A stretch of 64,000 nucleotides of DNA. Source: Lachnospiraceae bacterium (GTDB lineage: Bacteria > Bacillota > Clostridia > Lachnospirales > Lachnospiraceae). The first letter of the stretch is position 1, and every line of letters starts with the position of its first letter. This document shows, one piece after another, positions 40,220 to 49,740 of this stretch. The stretch covers positions 124,001 through 188,000 of the forward strand of contig JAGBBV010000030.1 in the NCBI GenBank assembly GCA_017938315.1, written 5' to 3'. A model generated the notes under the pieces. It saw only the letters and a program-made list of their open reading frames with translations, did no database searches and was not told the DNA's origin. The translations under genes were made by a program, and so were the position numbers.

Positions 40220-41981
40220 AGATTTTTTTAAGAAGTATGAAAATTTCATAGGGACATGCATTCTGCTGCTTATCATCATGGTCTTTACGGCGCTCCGTTA
40301 TGACTATTACTACGACTTAAATGATGACGTACTGATGAAGGACATTCTGGCAGGTGTTTATACAGGAGAACCTGAGGGACATAATATCCAGATGCTTTGG
40401 CTGATTAGTGCAATCATTAGCTTGTTTTATAAAGTAGTGAGGGGACTTCCCTGGTATGGACTTTTTCTCTGCACCTGCCACTATGGCAGTATCGGACTGA
40501 TTGCCCACAGAAGCTTGAGCTTTTGCAGTAAATTATCCACCAAAATATTGCTTTTGTTTGCAGAAGGCGCGCTGATTATAGGTCTACTCTTGCAACATTT
40601 GGTATCTGCACAGTATACCTTTACATGCACTCTTCTTGTGGCGGCGGCAACGTTTTTGTTTTTGACCACGGAAAGTACGTTGCCTGTAAAAGAATTTGTA
40701 AAAAAGAACATTATTTCAGTTTTGCTGGTATTTTTGGCTTATTTAGTCCGTTCAGAAATGTGCCTTTTGGTACTGCCCCTTGTTTGTGTGGCGGGTGTGA
40801 TGAAATGGGGGAGCGAAAGCAAAATATTTGTAAAAGAAAATGTAATTAAATATATATCTGTTATCGGAGCTATTTTAGGGGGCATCCTTATTGGACAAAT
40901 CAGCCATATGATTGCTTACGGCAGCAGTGAATGGAAAACTTTTACGGAATATTTTGACAACAGGACAGAACTCTATGATTTCCAGCAGATTCCCGAGTAT
41001 GAACCTCATCAGGCGTTTTATGAAAGCGTGGGACTTGCTGAGAGTGAACGGCAGCTTTTAGAAAACTATAACTTTGGCCTAAATGAAGAGATTGACGAAA
41101 AACTCCTTGGCAAGATAGCTGCTTATGCGGCAGAGAACCGCAAAGCTGATAAACCCTTTATACAAAATTTAAAGGAAAGTACCGGTCATTATATCAGAAG
41201 AACTGTATACGGTCCCGGAAATAACGAAAGTGATTATCCCTGGAACTATATCATTTTGTTTTCCTACCTGGCAGTGTTTGTAACCGCACTATTTGATAGG
41301 GAAAAGAAATTTGTAAGTAGATTTTTTCAGATTACATGGAAACTTGTTTTTCTAGGAGGCGTGCGCAGCGTACTGTGGCTCTGGCTGATTATGAGAGACA
41401 GAGTACCACCCCGCATCAGCCATTCCATGTATGTGATGGAACTTTGCATTCTCTTTGCCATGGTGCTTTTGCATTGTAAAGGCAGATTCATGAAGTTGTT
41501 TACAGGGGCATTGTATGGGTTCATGGGCGTGGCATTTTGGCAGTTCTCCTTTATGACTACGGATATGGATGTGGCACAAAAAGCCCAAAATAATGTTCCT
41601 TATGAAGAACTCTACAGCTATTTTAAACAAGACGAAAACAAAGACAATTTCTATTTTGTAGATGTATATTCATCGGTGGCTTACACAGAAAAGATGTTTG
41701 CAGATGTGGACAATTCCTTAGACAATTATGATATCATGGGTGGCTGGGCATGTAAGAGTCCTCTTTACCGGAAGAAACTTGCAGCTTATGGCATGGATTC
41801 CATGGAGGAAGCTCTGCTTACAAAGCCATATGTGTATTACGTGCAGAAACCGGGGAAAGATACAGACTGGTTGTATGCATATTATGAAGAACAGGGAGTC
41901 AGTATTATGATGAAACCTGTGGATACACCGCTAAAAAATTTTGAAATCTATCAATTGGAGGCAGAACATGAGTCAAAATAA
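40209..41981 (+). CDS. Large polytopic membrane protein of unknown function
   Basis: This 590-residue protein has about 12 hydrophobic segments and a C-terminal soluble part near 480-590. The first extracytoplasmic loop (YYDLNDDVLMKDILAG) is acidic, as in GT-C glycosyltransferases. It is not closely like the membrane protein at 37362. It overlaps the WecE gene by 11 nt and is overlapped by the GNAT gene, placing it inside the Fuc4N sub-cluster; a role as Fuc4NAc-dependent transferase or other glycan-modifying enzyme is inferred. Confidence 0.55.
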   Translation: MELKDFFKKYENFIGTCILLLIIMVFTALRYDYYYDLNDDVLMKDILAGVYTGEPEGHNIQMLWLISAIISLFYKVVRGLPWYGLFLCTCHYGSIGLIAHRSLSFCSKLSTKILLLFAEGALIIGLLLQHLVSAQYTFTCTLLVAAATFLFLTTESTLPVKEFVKKNIISVLLVFLAYLVRSEMCLLVLPLVCVAGVMKWGSESKIFVKENVIKYISVIGAILGGILIGQISHMIAYGSSEWKTFTEYFDNRTELYDFQQIPEYEPHQAFYESVGLAESERQLLENYNFGLNEEIDEKLLGKIAAYAAENRKADKPFIQNLKESTGHYIRRTVYGPGNNESDYPWNYIILFSYLAVFVTALFDREKKFVSRFFQITWKLVFLGGVRSVLWLWLIMRDRVPPRISHSMYVMELCILFAMVLLHCKGRFMKLFTGALYGFMGVAFWQFSFMTTDMDVAQKAQNNVPYEELYSYFKQDENKDNFYFVDVYSSVAYTEKMFADVDNSLDNYDIMGGWACKSPLYRKKLAAYGMDSMEEALLTKPYVYYVQKPGKDTDWLYAYYEEQGVSIMMKPVDTPLKNFEIYQLEAEHESK

Positions 41982-42507
41982 TAATGTGATTTTAAAGGGC
42001 GAAGGAATGTATCTTCGCATGATGACAGAAGAGGATACAGAGCTGATTGTAAAGTGGAGAAACCAGGACTTTGTAAGAAAGAATTTCATTTATCAGCAGC
42101 CATTTACCATAGAAGGACATCATAAATGGGTGGAAAACATGATTAACACCGGTAGGGGCGTACAGTTTATCATTTGTACAGACGAGGATGTGCCGGTGGG
42201 AAGTGCTTATCTTAGAGATATAGACAGGGAGCACCGTAAGGCAGAATACGGTATGTTTCTGGGTGAGAAGGAAGGCTTCGGCCATGGATACGGTTCCCAG
42301 GCTGCTGCACTGTTAATCCAGTACTCATTTGAAGAACTTGACCTTCACAAAGTGATGTGCAGAATCCTTGCGGAAAATATCAGCTCCAGAAAAAGTTGTA
42401 CCAAAGCAGGATATAAAGAAGAAGCTTACTTGAAGGATGAAGTATTTTTAGAAGGTAAATTTAAGGACATGGTATTTATGGCTTGCATAAATCCTAAAGA
42501 ACTGTAA
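41968..42507 (+). CDS. GNAT acetyltransferase of the glycan cluster (possible sugar N-acetyltransferase)
   Basis: In this 179-residue RimJ/RimL-like GNAT, the N-terminus LKGEGMYLRMMTEEDTELIVKWRN is typical, shortened here to GMYLRMMTEEDTELIVKWRN. The acetyl-CoA loop EKEGFGHGYGSQAAALL and the final SRKSCTKAGY segment are present. The ATG at 41968 has GGAGG ahead, and the gene overlaps the preceding one by 14 nt. Two genes away, WecE makes an amino sugar, and in E. coli the GNAT WecD acetylates it, so acetylation of dTDP-Fuc4N is the best guess, though no WecD-specific signature is seen. Confidence 0.75.
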   Translation: MSQNNNVILKGEGMYLRMMTEEDTELIVKWRNQDFVRKNFIYQQPFTIEGHHKWVENMINTGRGVQFIICTDEDVPVGSAYLRDIDREHRKAEYGMFLGEKEGFGHGYGSQAAALLIQYSFEELDLHKVMCRILAENISSRKSCTKAGYKEEAYLKDEVFLEGKFKDMVFMACINPKEL

Positions 42508-42540
42508 TTGGTTTTGCGAAAGCAAAAGACGGAGGAAATA

Positions 42541-43491
42541 ATGAAGAGTATCAGTTTTGTAATTCCCTGCTACAGATCGGAAGTAACACTTCCGGGAGTC
42601 ATCAATGAAATAAAGGATACCATGAAGCAAATGCCGGACTACACATACGACATTATCTTGGTAAATGACTGTTCTCCCGATGAAACCTTTAGCGTGATTG
42701 AAAAACTCTGTAAGGAAAATGACAATATTACAGGTATTAATCTGGCAAAGAATTTTGGACAGCACAGTGCTCTGATGGCAGGCTTCCATCATGCCAAGGG
42801 CGATATTGTAGTGTGTCTTGATGACGATGGACAGACACCTGCCTGCGAGGTGGGGAAACTACTGGAAGGGATACAGAGTGGGGCTGACGTGGTTTATGCA
42901 AAGTATCAGCACAAACACCACTCGGGATTCCGGAATTTCGGCAGTCACATCAATGAACTGATGGCACGCATTATGCTTGGCAAGCCTAAGAATTTACAGG
43001 TTTCCAGCTATTTTGCAGCAAAGAAATTTGTGGTAAAGGAAATGCTTAGGTATGAGTATGCGTATCCTTACGTGATTGGACTTGTGCTTCGCAGTACAAA
43101 AAATATCATTAACGTAGATATCAATCACAGAGACAGGGAATACGGTGCATCCGGTTATACCCTGGGGAAACTCCTTTCTCTATGGTTTAACGGATTTACG
43201 GCTTTTAGTGTGAAACCACTGCGTATTGCAACCATGACAGGAACCATTTTTGCTTTTTTAGGTTTTGCTTATGGAATCTATACTATTATTAAAAAGATAT
43301 TTATCCAGCCGCCGGAGCTTGTGGTGGGATTTAGTGCCCTCATGTCCATGATTGTCTTTATGGGCGGCATGCTGATGCTGATGCTTGGCCTTGTGGGAGA
43401 GTATATGGGCAGAATGTATATTTCCATGAACAATTCCCCGCAGTTTGTAATTAAGGAGATTGTAGGGAAAGAGGCAGAGTTTGATAATTGA
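42541..43491 (+). CDS. Family 2 glycosyltransferase, ArnC/GtrB-like
   Basis: In this 316-residue protein, the N-terminal GT-A domain contains SFVIPCYRSE, the DDDGQTP metal/DxD motif and LVNDCSPDETF. Two C-terminal transmembrane helices (AFLGFAYGIYTIIKK and MLMLMLGLVGEYMG) are typical of GtrB/ArnC enzymes that make undecaprenyl-phosphate-linked sugars. That product would feed the GT-C-like membrane proteins in this cluster. GGAGGAAATA lies directly before the ATG. An in-frame TTG at 42508 is rejected. Confidence 0.9.
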   Translation: MKSISFVIPCYRSEVTLPGVINEIKDTMKQMPDYTYDIILVNDCSPDETFSVIEKLCKENDNITGINLAKNFGQHSALMAGFHHAKGDIVVCLDDDGQTPACEVGKLLEGIQSGADVVYAKYQHKHHSGFRNFGSHINELMARIMLGKPKNLQVSSYFAAKKFVVKEMLRYEYAYPYVIGLVLRSTKNIINVDINHRDREYGASGYTLGKLLSLWFNGFTAFSVKPLRIATMTGTIFAFLGFAYGIYTIIKKIFIQPPELVVGFSALMSMIVFMGGMLMLMLGLVGEYMGRMYISMNNSPQFVIKEIVGKEAEFDN

Positions 43492-43509
43492 TATTAACTG
43501 TGCTATACT
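43481..43509 (+). promoter_or_regulatory. Internal promoter before the O-antigen ligase gene
   Basis: TTGATA at 43481-43486 and TATACT at 43504-43509 have a 17-nt spacer, overlapping the end of the GT2 gene and 36 nt before the GTG start. Confidence 0.55.
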
Positions 43510-43545
43510 TACGCAGGACTTGCGAGAGATAAAGAGGAGTTACAG

Positions 43546-46029
43546 GTGAAAAAAATTTTGTATCAAAGTAAAGCAATTCAAATAGTGATTGTAATCATAG
43601 CCCTTTGCATTTTGGCCTCCCTCTGGCCAATCCGTATTTGGCAGGAGAGAGTAACCTCATCCGTGGAATGCCAAACAGGTACACTGACGGAAATGATTAA
43701 TGAGGAAAAGATGGTTTTGCAGACCATTGTTGCCCAGTATGACCACATGGATACCATTGATTTGTATCTGGGAGAGGACTGTGTTGGTGAGAGCTTTTAC
43801 CTTCGCATTTTAGATGAACAGTGGCAGCAGGTTTGTGAAGAAGAGACAAAGATAGATCCGGTAAACCTGCCCGGTTATCAGCAGGTTAATATCGATATTG
43901 ATATGGAAGTAGGGAAGATGTATTACATCATCCTTCAGGGAAAGGCATCGGCTATCTATGCGGGATGTGAGTTTGTGCCTCTTACGGACATGCCCCATTT
44001 AGGTGTACTTTACTATGCAGACGTGCCGGTAGAAGGCATGAGTCTTGTGGCAGACTATCATTACAGCATGCCCCTTAGGAAGGGAAAAGTTCTTGCCATC
44101 GGTGCACTCACAGTGCTGATTGCTGCATTGCTCATTTGGGCGGTGAAAGTAATTTATAAAAAGAAAGAAGATAAACTGGTGACGGCAGAAAGTGTCTTTA
44201 AAAAGGTGATGAACCCATTACTTGCTGTCTTTACCGTTGTTTCTATAGGTTCAGTCCTTTTTGGCGTTTGGGGCAAATATGTACTGGATAATTCCGTGTT
44301 TTTCATCAGTACAGTGCTTTTGTCCGGAATTCTTTTTTATGCCGTTAACCATAACAGGGACGGACAAGCCCCCATTATCACATGGGAATATGTAAGGACA
44401 CATGCAGCAGACTTATTACAGTCTGTGGCTATTGCAGGTGCCATTGCTTCCTGCTGCGAATATTTAAACGGTTTATATGACATCCATCATTATGTGGCAG
44501 AACGTAAAGAAATGCTGTGGTTTTCCCTTGCGGTGATTGCCATGTTTAAATGGAAGGAAATTGTCAATATCTACAACGGCATCTATCTTGTGGTAGCGGG
44601 GATATGCGGCTATCGTTACTATCAGGCCAATTTAACACCGGAGATGGACGAACTGGCAGTATTGGTGTTAAAATATAGTGTTTGGGTAGCAATCCTTTTA
44701 GGACTGATTATAATCAGAACTGTCATTGGATTATGTAAGAAAAAATTGGCAAGACCGGCGTATGTTTACACCGGCATTCTTGCACTGTTTTTTGCCCTGT
44801 TAATCATTTTCAGAAACGGCAGATATTGGGGTATTATTTTGGTAGTGGCATTTACACTGTTTTACTTAAATTACGGTATGTGGGAACACAAGGCAAGATT
44901 CCTTTCCAATGTGGCAAGAGGTGTGGTTTTTCATTTCTTATTCTCCACAGGATACTGCCTGCTTCACAGACAGTACACCAGTTATAGAAATACCCGTTAT
45001 ACCCACATCTTCCACACGGTAACCATCACGGCTACTTATCTTACCATGGTAGAGTGTGTGGCTATGGTGCTACTTCTTTGCAAACTTGTAAAAAGCCGTA
45101 AACTAAAAGATATTTGGAAAGAACTGCTCTTTTTCGGAGTGGTATCTTCTTATATGATATTTACTATGGCAAGAACAGCCTTTCTTGCAATCGGCGTGTC
45201 GGTGCTTTTTGCACTTGTTTTTATGACCATGGGAAAAGGAAAAGAGAAAATAATTTACCTATGTAAGAACATTGGGCTGATGGCAGCATCGGCACTGGTG
45301 TGTATTCCTGTGGTATTTACCCTTCAGAGAAACATACCGGCACTGGTCAGTGAACCTCATCTTCATGAGATAGAATATACCATGTACTGCCCTGAGGATA
45401 TTATGCGCGGAAGAAATGTAGACTCTGTGAATTATATCCGTGTAGGCCGTTTTATTGATGTCTTTGCGGAAAAGGTATTTGGACTTCCGGAAGGAACATT
45501 CGATATCTATGGGGAAATTAGAGCTTATGAGCTGGAAAGCGAAGAAAATGATACAGCGAAAGGCTTGCTTCCCGGTGTGGAAGATGCCTCGGTTTTAGTT
45601 GCCAGCGCGGATTATGTTCCTGAAGGAGCAGAGGAAGAAGACTATACAAGCGGAAGACTGGATATTTTTAAAGCCTATATAGAGCAGGCGAACTTAACCG
45701 GACACGATAAGATGGGGGCAACTCTTGAGAACGGTGAAATTGCGGTGCATGCACACAACATTTACCTGCAGCTGATTTATGATCACGGTCTTATCACCGG
45801 TGCTGCGTTTATTCTGCTTGGCATAGTAACCTTTGTGAAGGCCTGCTTATATTACCGGAAGAAAAAGGAAACCATAACCTATGCGGCATTACCTGCAGTG
45901 ATTTTGGTGGCAGTGGCATCCGCCGGTATGGTGGAATGGATTTATCATGTGAGTAATCCCTGCGGATTTCTTTTGATGCTGGTGATTACACCATTTGTAT
46001 TTGTAAATGAAGGTTTAAAAGATGAGTGA
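43546..46029 (+). CDS. O-antigen ligase/polymerase-like membrane protein (Wzy/WaaL type)
   Basis: This 827-residue protein has 12 or more transmembrane segments. A first outside domain of about 150 residues follows one helix, and the rest is arranged like Wzy_C proteins, with a long extracytoplasmic loop near residues 590-740 before the last helices. The family includes WaaL ligases, Wzy polymerases and PglL O-oligosaccharyltransferases, which transfer lipid-linked glycan to lipid, glycan or protein. The start is GTG after GAGGAG. The following gene overlaps its stop by 8 nt. Which transfer it does cannot be told from sequence. Confidence 0.75.
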   Translation: MKKILYQSKAIQIVIVIIALCILASLWPIRIWQERVTSSVECQTGTLTEMINEEKMVLQTIVAQYDHMDTIDLYLGEDCVGESFYLRILDEQWQQVCEEETKIDPVNLPGYQQVNIDIDMEVGKMYYIILQGKASAIYAGCEFVPLTDMPHLGVLYYADVPVEGMSLVADYHYSMPLRKGKVLAIGALTVLIAALLIWAVKVIYKKKEDKLVTAESVFKKVMNPLLAVFTVVSIGSVLFGVWGKYVLDNSVFFISTVLLSGILFYAVNHNRDGQAPIITWEYVRTHAADLLQSVAIAGAIASCCEYLNGLYDIHHYVAERKEMLWFSLAVIAMFKWKEIVNIYNGIYLVVAGICGYRYYQANLTPEMDELAVLVLKYSVWVAILLGLIIIRTVIGLCKKKLARPAYVYTGILALFFALLIIFRNGRYWGIILVVAFTLFYLNYGMWEHKARFLSNVARGVVFHFLFSTGYCLLHRQYTSYRNTRYTHIFHTVTITATYLTMVECVAMVLLLCKLVKSRKLKDIWKELLFFGVVSSYMIFTMARTAFLAIGVSVLFALVFMTMGKGKEKIIYLCKNIGLMAASALVCIPVVFTLQRNIPALVSEPHLHEIEYTMYCPEDIMRGRNVDSVNYIRVGRFIDVFAEKVFGLPEGTFDIYGEIRAYELESEENDTAKGLLPGVEDASVLVASADYVPEGAEEEDYTSGRLDIFKAYIEQANLTGHDKMGATLENGEIAVHAHNIYLQLIYDHGLITGAAFILLGIVTFVKACLYYRKKKETITYAALPAVILVAVASAGMVEWIYHVSNPCGFLLMLVITPFVFVNEGLKDE

Positions 46030-47914
46030 AGAAAGTAAGAAAACCAGAAAACCATTTAATGTGAAATTATTATACCGGAGAACCTGCCTGATTATCTATG
46101 ACATTATCAGTGTCATCGGTGCAAGTTATCTGGCTCTTTTGATGCGTTACAATTTTGATATGGGAGAAATTCCCAGACACTTTATCGATCCCATCAATAA
46201 AGTACTGGTGATTAATATTATCCTCACATTATTGGTTTTATATTTGTTTAAAATGTATCATAGCCTATGGGCCTTTGCCGGGGAGACAGAGTTGCAGAAT
46301 CTGGTGGCATCCAGTGTGGTGTCGGCCATTCTTTACAGTATCTGCATCCAGTTTTTTAAGACCCCGGGACAGCAGGCAGTGCCCGGAAGTTATTACTTCC
46401 TGTATGTATTTTCACTAATCAGCTTTATTTTTGTGAGCCGTTTTTCCTACCGCTTCTTTAGAAGCCTTAAGCATAAACAACAGAACAAAAATAATGGCAT
46501 TTCCGTTATGGTAATCGGTGCAGGGGAAGCTGCCAATGTAATTATTAAGGAAATTGTGAACAGTAATTTTTCCACCATGGTAATCCGCTGCATCATTGAT
46601 GATGACCAGGGAAAATGGGGGAGATTTATCCAGGGAATTAAGGTGGTAGGTGGCAGAGATAAGATTATTGAATGTGCCGATATTTTTGGTATTGATGAGA
46701 TTATTGTAGCCATGCCCTCCATTTCCAGATCCCAGCTGTCGGAAATTTTGGATATCTGTAAGGAAACCAACTGTAAGCTCCGAGCCCTTCCGGGTATGTA
46801 CCAGTTGGTAAACGGGGAAGTCAGTGTCAGCAAGCTCCGCGACGTAGAAGTGGAAGATTTGCTGGGAAGAGACCCCATTGAAGTAGACCTTGATTCCATT
46901 TTGGGATATGTAAAAGGCAAGAGAGTAATGGTAACCGGTGGCGGAGGATCCATCGGAAGCGAACTTTGCAGACAGATTGCAAGTCATCATCCATCCCAGC
47001 TTATTTTAGTGGATATTTATGAAAACAGTGCCTATGATGTCCAGCAGGAATTACTTGGGAAATATCCCGATTTGAATTTGGTAGTACTGATTGCATCAGT
47101 CCGCAATACCAACCGCGTAAACTGGATTTTTGAAGAATATAAGCCCGAGATCGTTTATCATGCGGCAGCACATAAACATGTGCCTTTGATGGAGACAAGC
47201 CCTAATGAGGCAATTAAAAACAATGTGTTCGGTACATGGAAGACCGCTTATGCGGCAGCTATGAGTGGCACCAAACGGTTTGTCATGATTTCTACGGATA
47301 AGGCAGTAAATCCCACTAATATCATGGGAGCAAGTAAGCGCATCTGTGAAATGATTATCCAGACCTTTAACAAACATTATGATACAGAGTTTGTGGCAGT
47401 GCGTTTTGGCAACGTGCTGGGCAGCAACGGCAGTGTTATTCCGTTATTTAAAAAGCAGATACTGGCAGGAGGGCCGGTGACGGTGACCCATCCGGATATC
47501 ATCAGATACTTTATGACCATTCCCGAAGCCGTCTCTTTAGTGCTTCAGGCAGGTGCCTATGCAAAGGGCGGGGAAATCTTCGTGCTGGATATGGGAAAAC
47601 CGGTTAAAATTCTTGATTTGGCAAAGAATTTAATCCGTTTATCGGGACTTCGCGTGGATGAAGATATTAAGATAGAGTTTACAGGACTCCGTCCCGGGGA
47701 AAAATTATTTGAAGAACTCCTGATGGCTGAAGAAGGCATGAAAGAAACTGCCAATAAGCTGATTCATATCGGCAAGCCCATTGAACTGGATGAGATGAAG
47801 TTCTTTGCACAGTTAAAAGAACTGAAGGAAGCATCCAAAAATGAAAGCACGGACATCCGTGAAATGATAAAAGAAATTGTTCCTACCTACAATTATAAAA
47901 AGACAGAAAATTAA
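46022..47914 (+). CDS. pglF: UDP-GlcNAc 4,6-dehydratase, membrane type (PglF/WbpM-like)
   Basis: In this 630-residue protein, four transmembrane helices (residues 15-140) precede a first nucleotide-binding domain (VIGAGEAANVI) and then the catalytic SDR domain. In that domain the GGGGSIGSE nucleotide loop is near residue 305 and the active-site segment STDKAVNPTNIMGASKR near 424, with Met in place of the SDR Tyr as in PglF/WbpM. It should make UDP-2-acetamido-4-keto-2,4,6-trideoxyhexose from UDP-GlcNAc. The next two genes are PglE and PglC homologues. Confidence 0.92.
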   Translation: MSEESKKTRKPFNVKLLYRRTCLIIYDIISVIGASYLALLMRYNFDMGEIPRHFIDPINKVLVINIILTLLVLYLFKMYHSLWAFAGETELQNLVASSVVSAILYSICIQFFKTPGQQAVPGSYYFLYVFSLISFIFVSRFSYRFFRSLKHKQQNKNNGISVMVIGAGEAANVIIKEIVNSNFSTMVIRCIIDDDQGKWGRFIQGIKVVGGRDKIIECADIFGIDEIIVAMPSISRSQLSEILDICKETNCKLRALPGMYQLVNGEVSVSKLRDVEVEDLLGRDPIEVDLDSILGYVKGKRVMVTGGGGSIGSELCRQIASHHPSQLILVDIYENSAYDVQQELLGKYPDLNLVVLIASVRNTNRVNWIFEEYKPEIVYHAAAHKHVPLMETSPNEAIKNNVFGTWKTAYAAAMSGTKRFVMISTDKAVNPTNIMGASKRICEMIIQTFNKHYDTEFVAVRFGNVLGSNGSVIPLFKKQILAGGPVTVTHPDIIRYFMTIPEAVSLVLQAGAYAKGGEIFVLDMGKPVKILDLAKNLIRLSGLRVDEDIKIEFTGLRPGEKLFEELLMAEEGMKETANKLIHIGKPIELDEMKFFAQLKELKEASKNESTDIREMIKEIVPTYNYKKTEN

Positions 47915-47931
47915 GGAAGGAAGTGTTTTAG

Positions 47932-49092
47932 ATGGATAAAAAGAGAATCTATTTATCCTGTCCCACTATGCATGGGGAAGAGCAGAAATTTGTACAGGAA
48001 GCATTTGATACCAATTGGGTGGCACCCTTAGGCCCCAATGTAAATGCACTTGAAAAAGAAATGGCAGCTTACACAGGAGCGGGCTATGCCTCTGCATTAA
48101 GTGCAGGTACGGCAGCCATTCATTTGGCACTGAAATTACTGGGCATTGGAGAAGGAGATGTGGTGTTTGTATCCAGTCTGACCTTCAGTGCTACCTGCAA
48201 TCCTATTGCCTATGAAAAGGCTACCCCTGTATTTATTGATTCGGAAGCAGATACATGGAATATGTCTCCGGTTGCCTTGAAAAAAGCATTTGAGAAATAT
48301 CCAAATCCCAAGGCGGTTGTACTGGTACATCTGTATGGGACACCGGCAAAAATAGATGAGATACTGGAAATTTGCAAGGAACATCATGTGCCCTTAATTG
48401 AAGATGCGGCGGAGTCCTTAAGCAGTACCTATAAGGGAAAACATACAGGCACCTTTGGAAAGATGGGGATTTATTCCTTTAACGGGAACAAGATTATTAC
48501 CACCTCCGGCGGCGGTATGCTGGTTTCTGATGAGGAAGAACTGACAAAAAAAGCTACGTTCTTAGCCACACAGGCAAGAGACGCTGCCAGACATTATCAG
48601 CATTCTAATATCGGATATAATTACCGTATGAGTAATGTTACTGCCGGAATCGGAAGAGGGCAGTTGCTTCATATAGAGGAACATAAAGCCCTTAAGAAAA
48701 AAATCTATGAGCAGTACAAAGAGGCTTTTGCAGATATAGAAGCACTTACCATGAATCCCTTAAATCCCCACGGGGATGCCAACTGCTGGCTTTCCTGCGT
48801 AACCATCAAAGAGGGATGTAAGGTGACACCAAATCAGATTATGGATGCCTTGGAGGCTGAGAATATTGAGTCCAGACCGATTTGGAAGCCCATGCATTTA
48901 CAGCCGGTTTTTGCAGACTGTGATTTTGTTACAGAGAAAGAATTTAAGAGTGACCTGCCTGCAGGATGTGAGCCTGAAAGCATATCGGAAGATATTTTTA
49001 ACAGAGGACATTGTCTTCCCAGCGATATTAAAAATACCAAGGAAGATATGGACCTGATTATCGGTATTATCAGAAAATTATTTGATAAATAA
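47932..49092 (+). CDS. pglE: UDP-4-amino-4,6-dideoxy-GlcNAc aminotransferase (PglE-like)
   Basis: In this 386-residue PLP aminotransferase of the DegT family, SSLTFSATCNPI, EDAAESLSSTYKGKHTGTFG and SFNGNKIITTSGGGML (PLP Lys near residue 187) correspond to PglE segments. It should add an amino group at C4 to the product of the upstream dehydratase, giving UDP-4-amino-sugar. GGAAGGAAG precedes the ATG. No PglD-type left-handed-helix acetyltransferase follows; instead the cluster has a PglC-like enzyme and an ATP-grasp protein. Confidence 0.9.
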   Translation: MDKKRIYLSCPTMHGEEQKFVQEAFDTNWVAPLGPNVNALEKEMAAYTGAGYASALSAGTAAIHLALKLLGIGEGDVVFVSSLTFSATCNPIAYEKATPVFIDSEADTWNMSPVALKKAFEKYPNPKAVVLVHLYGTPAKIDEILEICKEHHVPLIEDAAESLSSTYKGKHTGTFGKMGIYSFNGNKIITTSGGGMLVSDEEELTKKATFLATQARDAARHYQHSNIGYNYRMSNVTAGIGRGQLLHIEEHKALKKKIYEQYKEAFADIEALTMNPLNPHGDANCWLSCVTIKEGCKVTPNQIMDALEAENIESRPIWKPMHLQPVFADCDFVTEKEFKSDLPAGCEPESISEDIFNRGHCLPSDIKNTKEDMDLIIGIIRKLFDK

Positions 49093-49110
49093 ACAGAGAG
49101 GCAAAGCATT

Positions 49111-49740
49111 ATGATATATCAGAAATACATCAAAAGATTTTTGGACATTATCATATCGGCTGTGGCACTGGTGCTGCTTAGCCCGGTGCTTCTAATCGTG
49201 GCTGTTTTGGTCAGGGTAAAACTTGGCTCCCCCGTGATTTTTCATCAGCAAAGACCGGGATATGAGGAGAAAATATTTGGGCTTTGTAAATTCCGCACCA
49301 TGACAGAGGAAAAGGATGCAGAAGGGAATTTACTTCCTGACGCAGACAGACTCACCTCCTTTGGCAATTTCCTCAGAAAAACCAGTTTGGATGAACTCCC
49401 TGAGCTTTGGAATATCTTAAAGGGAGATATGTCTTTAATAGGACCAAGACCCCTTCTGATCAAATATTTGCCTTATTATACGGAAAAAGAGAAGCTTCGC
49501 CATACAGTGCGTCCGGGACTTACGGGACTTGCCCAGGTAAACGGAAGGAACTTTATTTCCTGGGATAACCGCCTTGCAAAAGACGTAGAATATGTAGAAA
49601 ATCTATCCTTTTTACTGGATGTGAAGATATTGTTTAAGACCGTAGCAGTGGTATTTAAAAAAGAAGATGTGGCAGTGGATACCAACGTGGTGGAAGGTTC
49701 TTTGTGTGATGAGAGAAAGGACATGGTTCAAAATTCATGA
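49111..49740 (+). CDS. pglC: Phosphoglycosyl transferase (PglC-like)
   Basis: In this 209-residue monotopic sugar-phosphate transferase, the re-entrant helix (KRFLDIIISAVALVLLSPVL) opens the protein, followed by RPGYEEKIFGLCKFRTM and, near the middle, the DELPELWNILKGDMSLIGPRP core, of which DELPELWNIL contains the catalytic Asp-Glu. It transfers a sugar phosphate from a UDP-sugar to undecaprenyl phosphate, the first membrane step. AGAGAGGC precedes the ATG. Its stop overlaps the start of the ATP-grasp gene by 4 nt, which recalls Neisseria PglB2, where the same two activities are fused. Confidence 0.92.
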   Translation: MIYQKYIKRFLDIIISAVALVLLSPVLLIVAVLVRVKLGSPVIFHQQRPGYEEKIFGLCKFRTMTEEKDAEGNLLPDADRLTSFGNFLRKTSLDELPELWNILKGDMSLIGPRPLLIKYLPYYTEKEKLRHTVRPGLTGLAQVNGRNFISWDNRLAKDVEYVENLSFLLDVKILFKTVAVVFKKEDVAVDTNVVEGSLCDERKDMVQNS

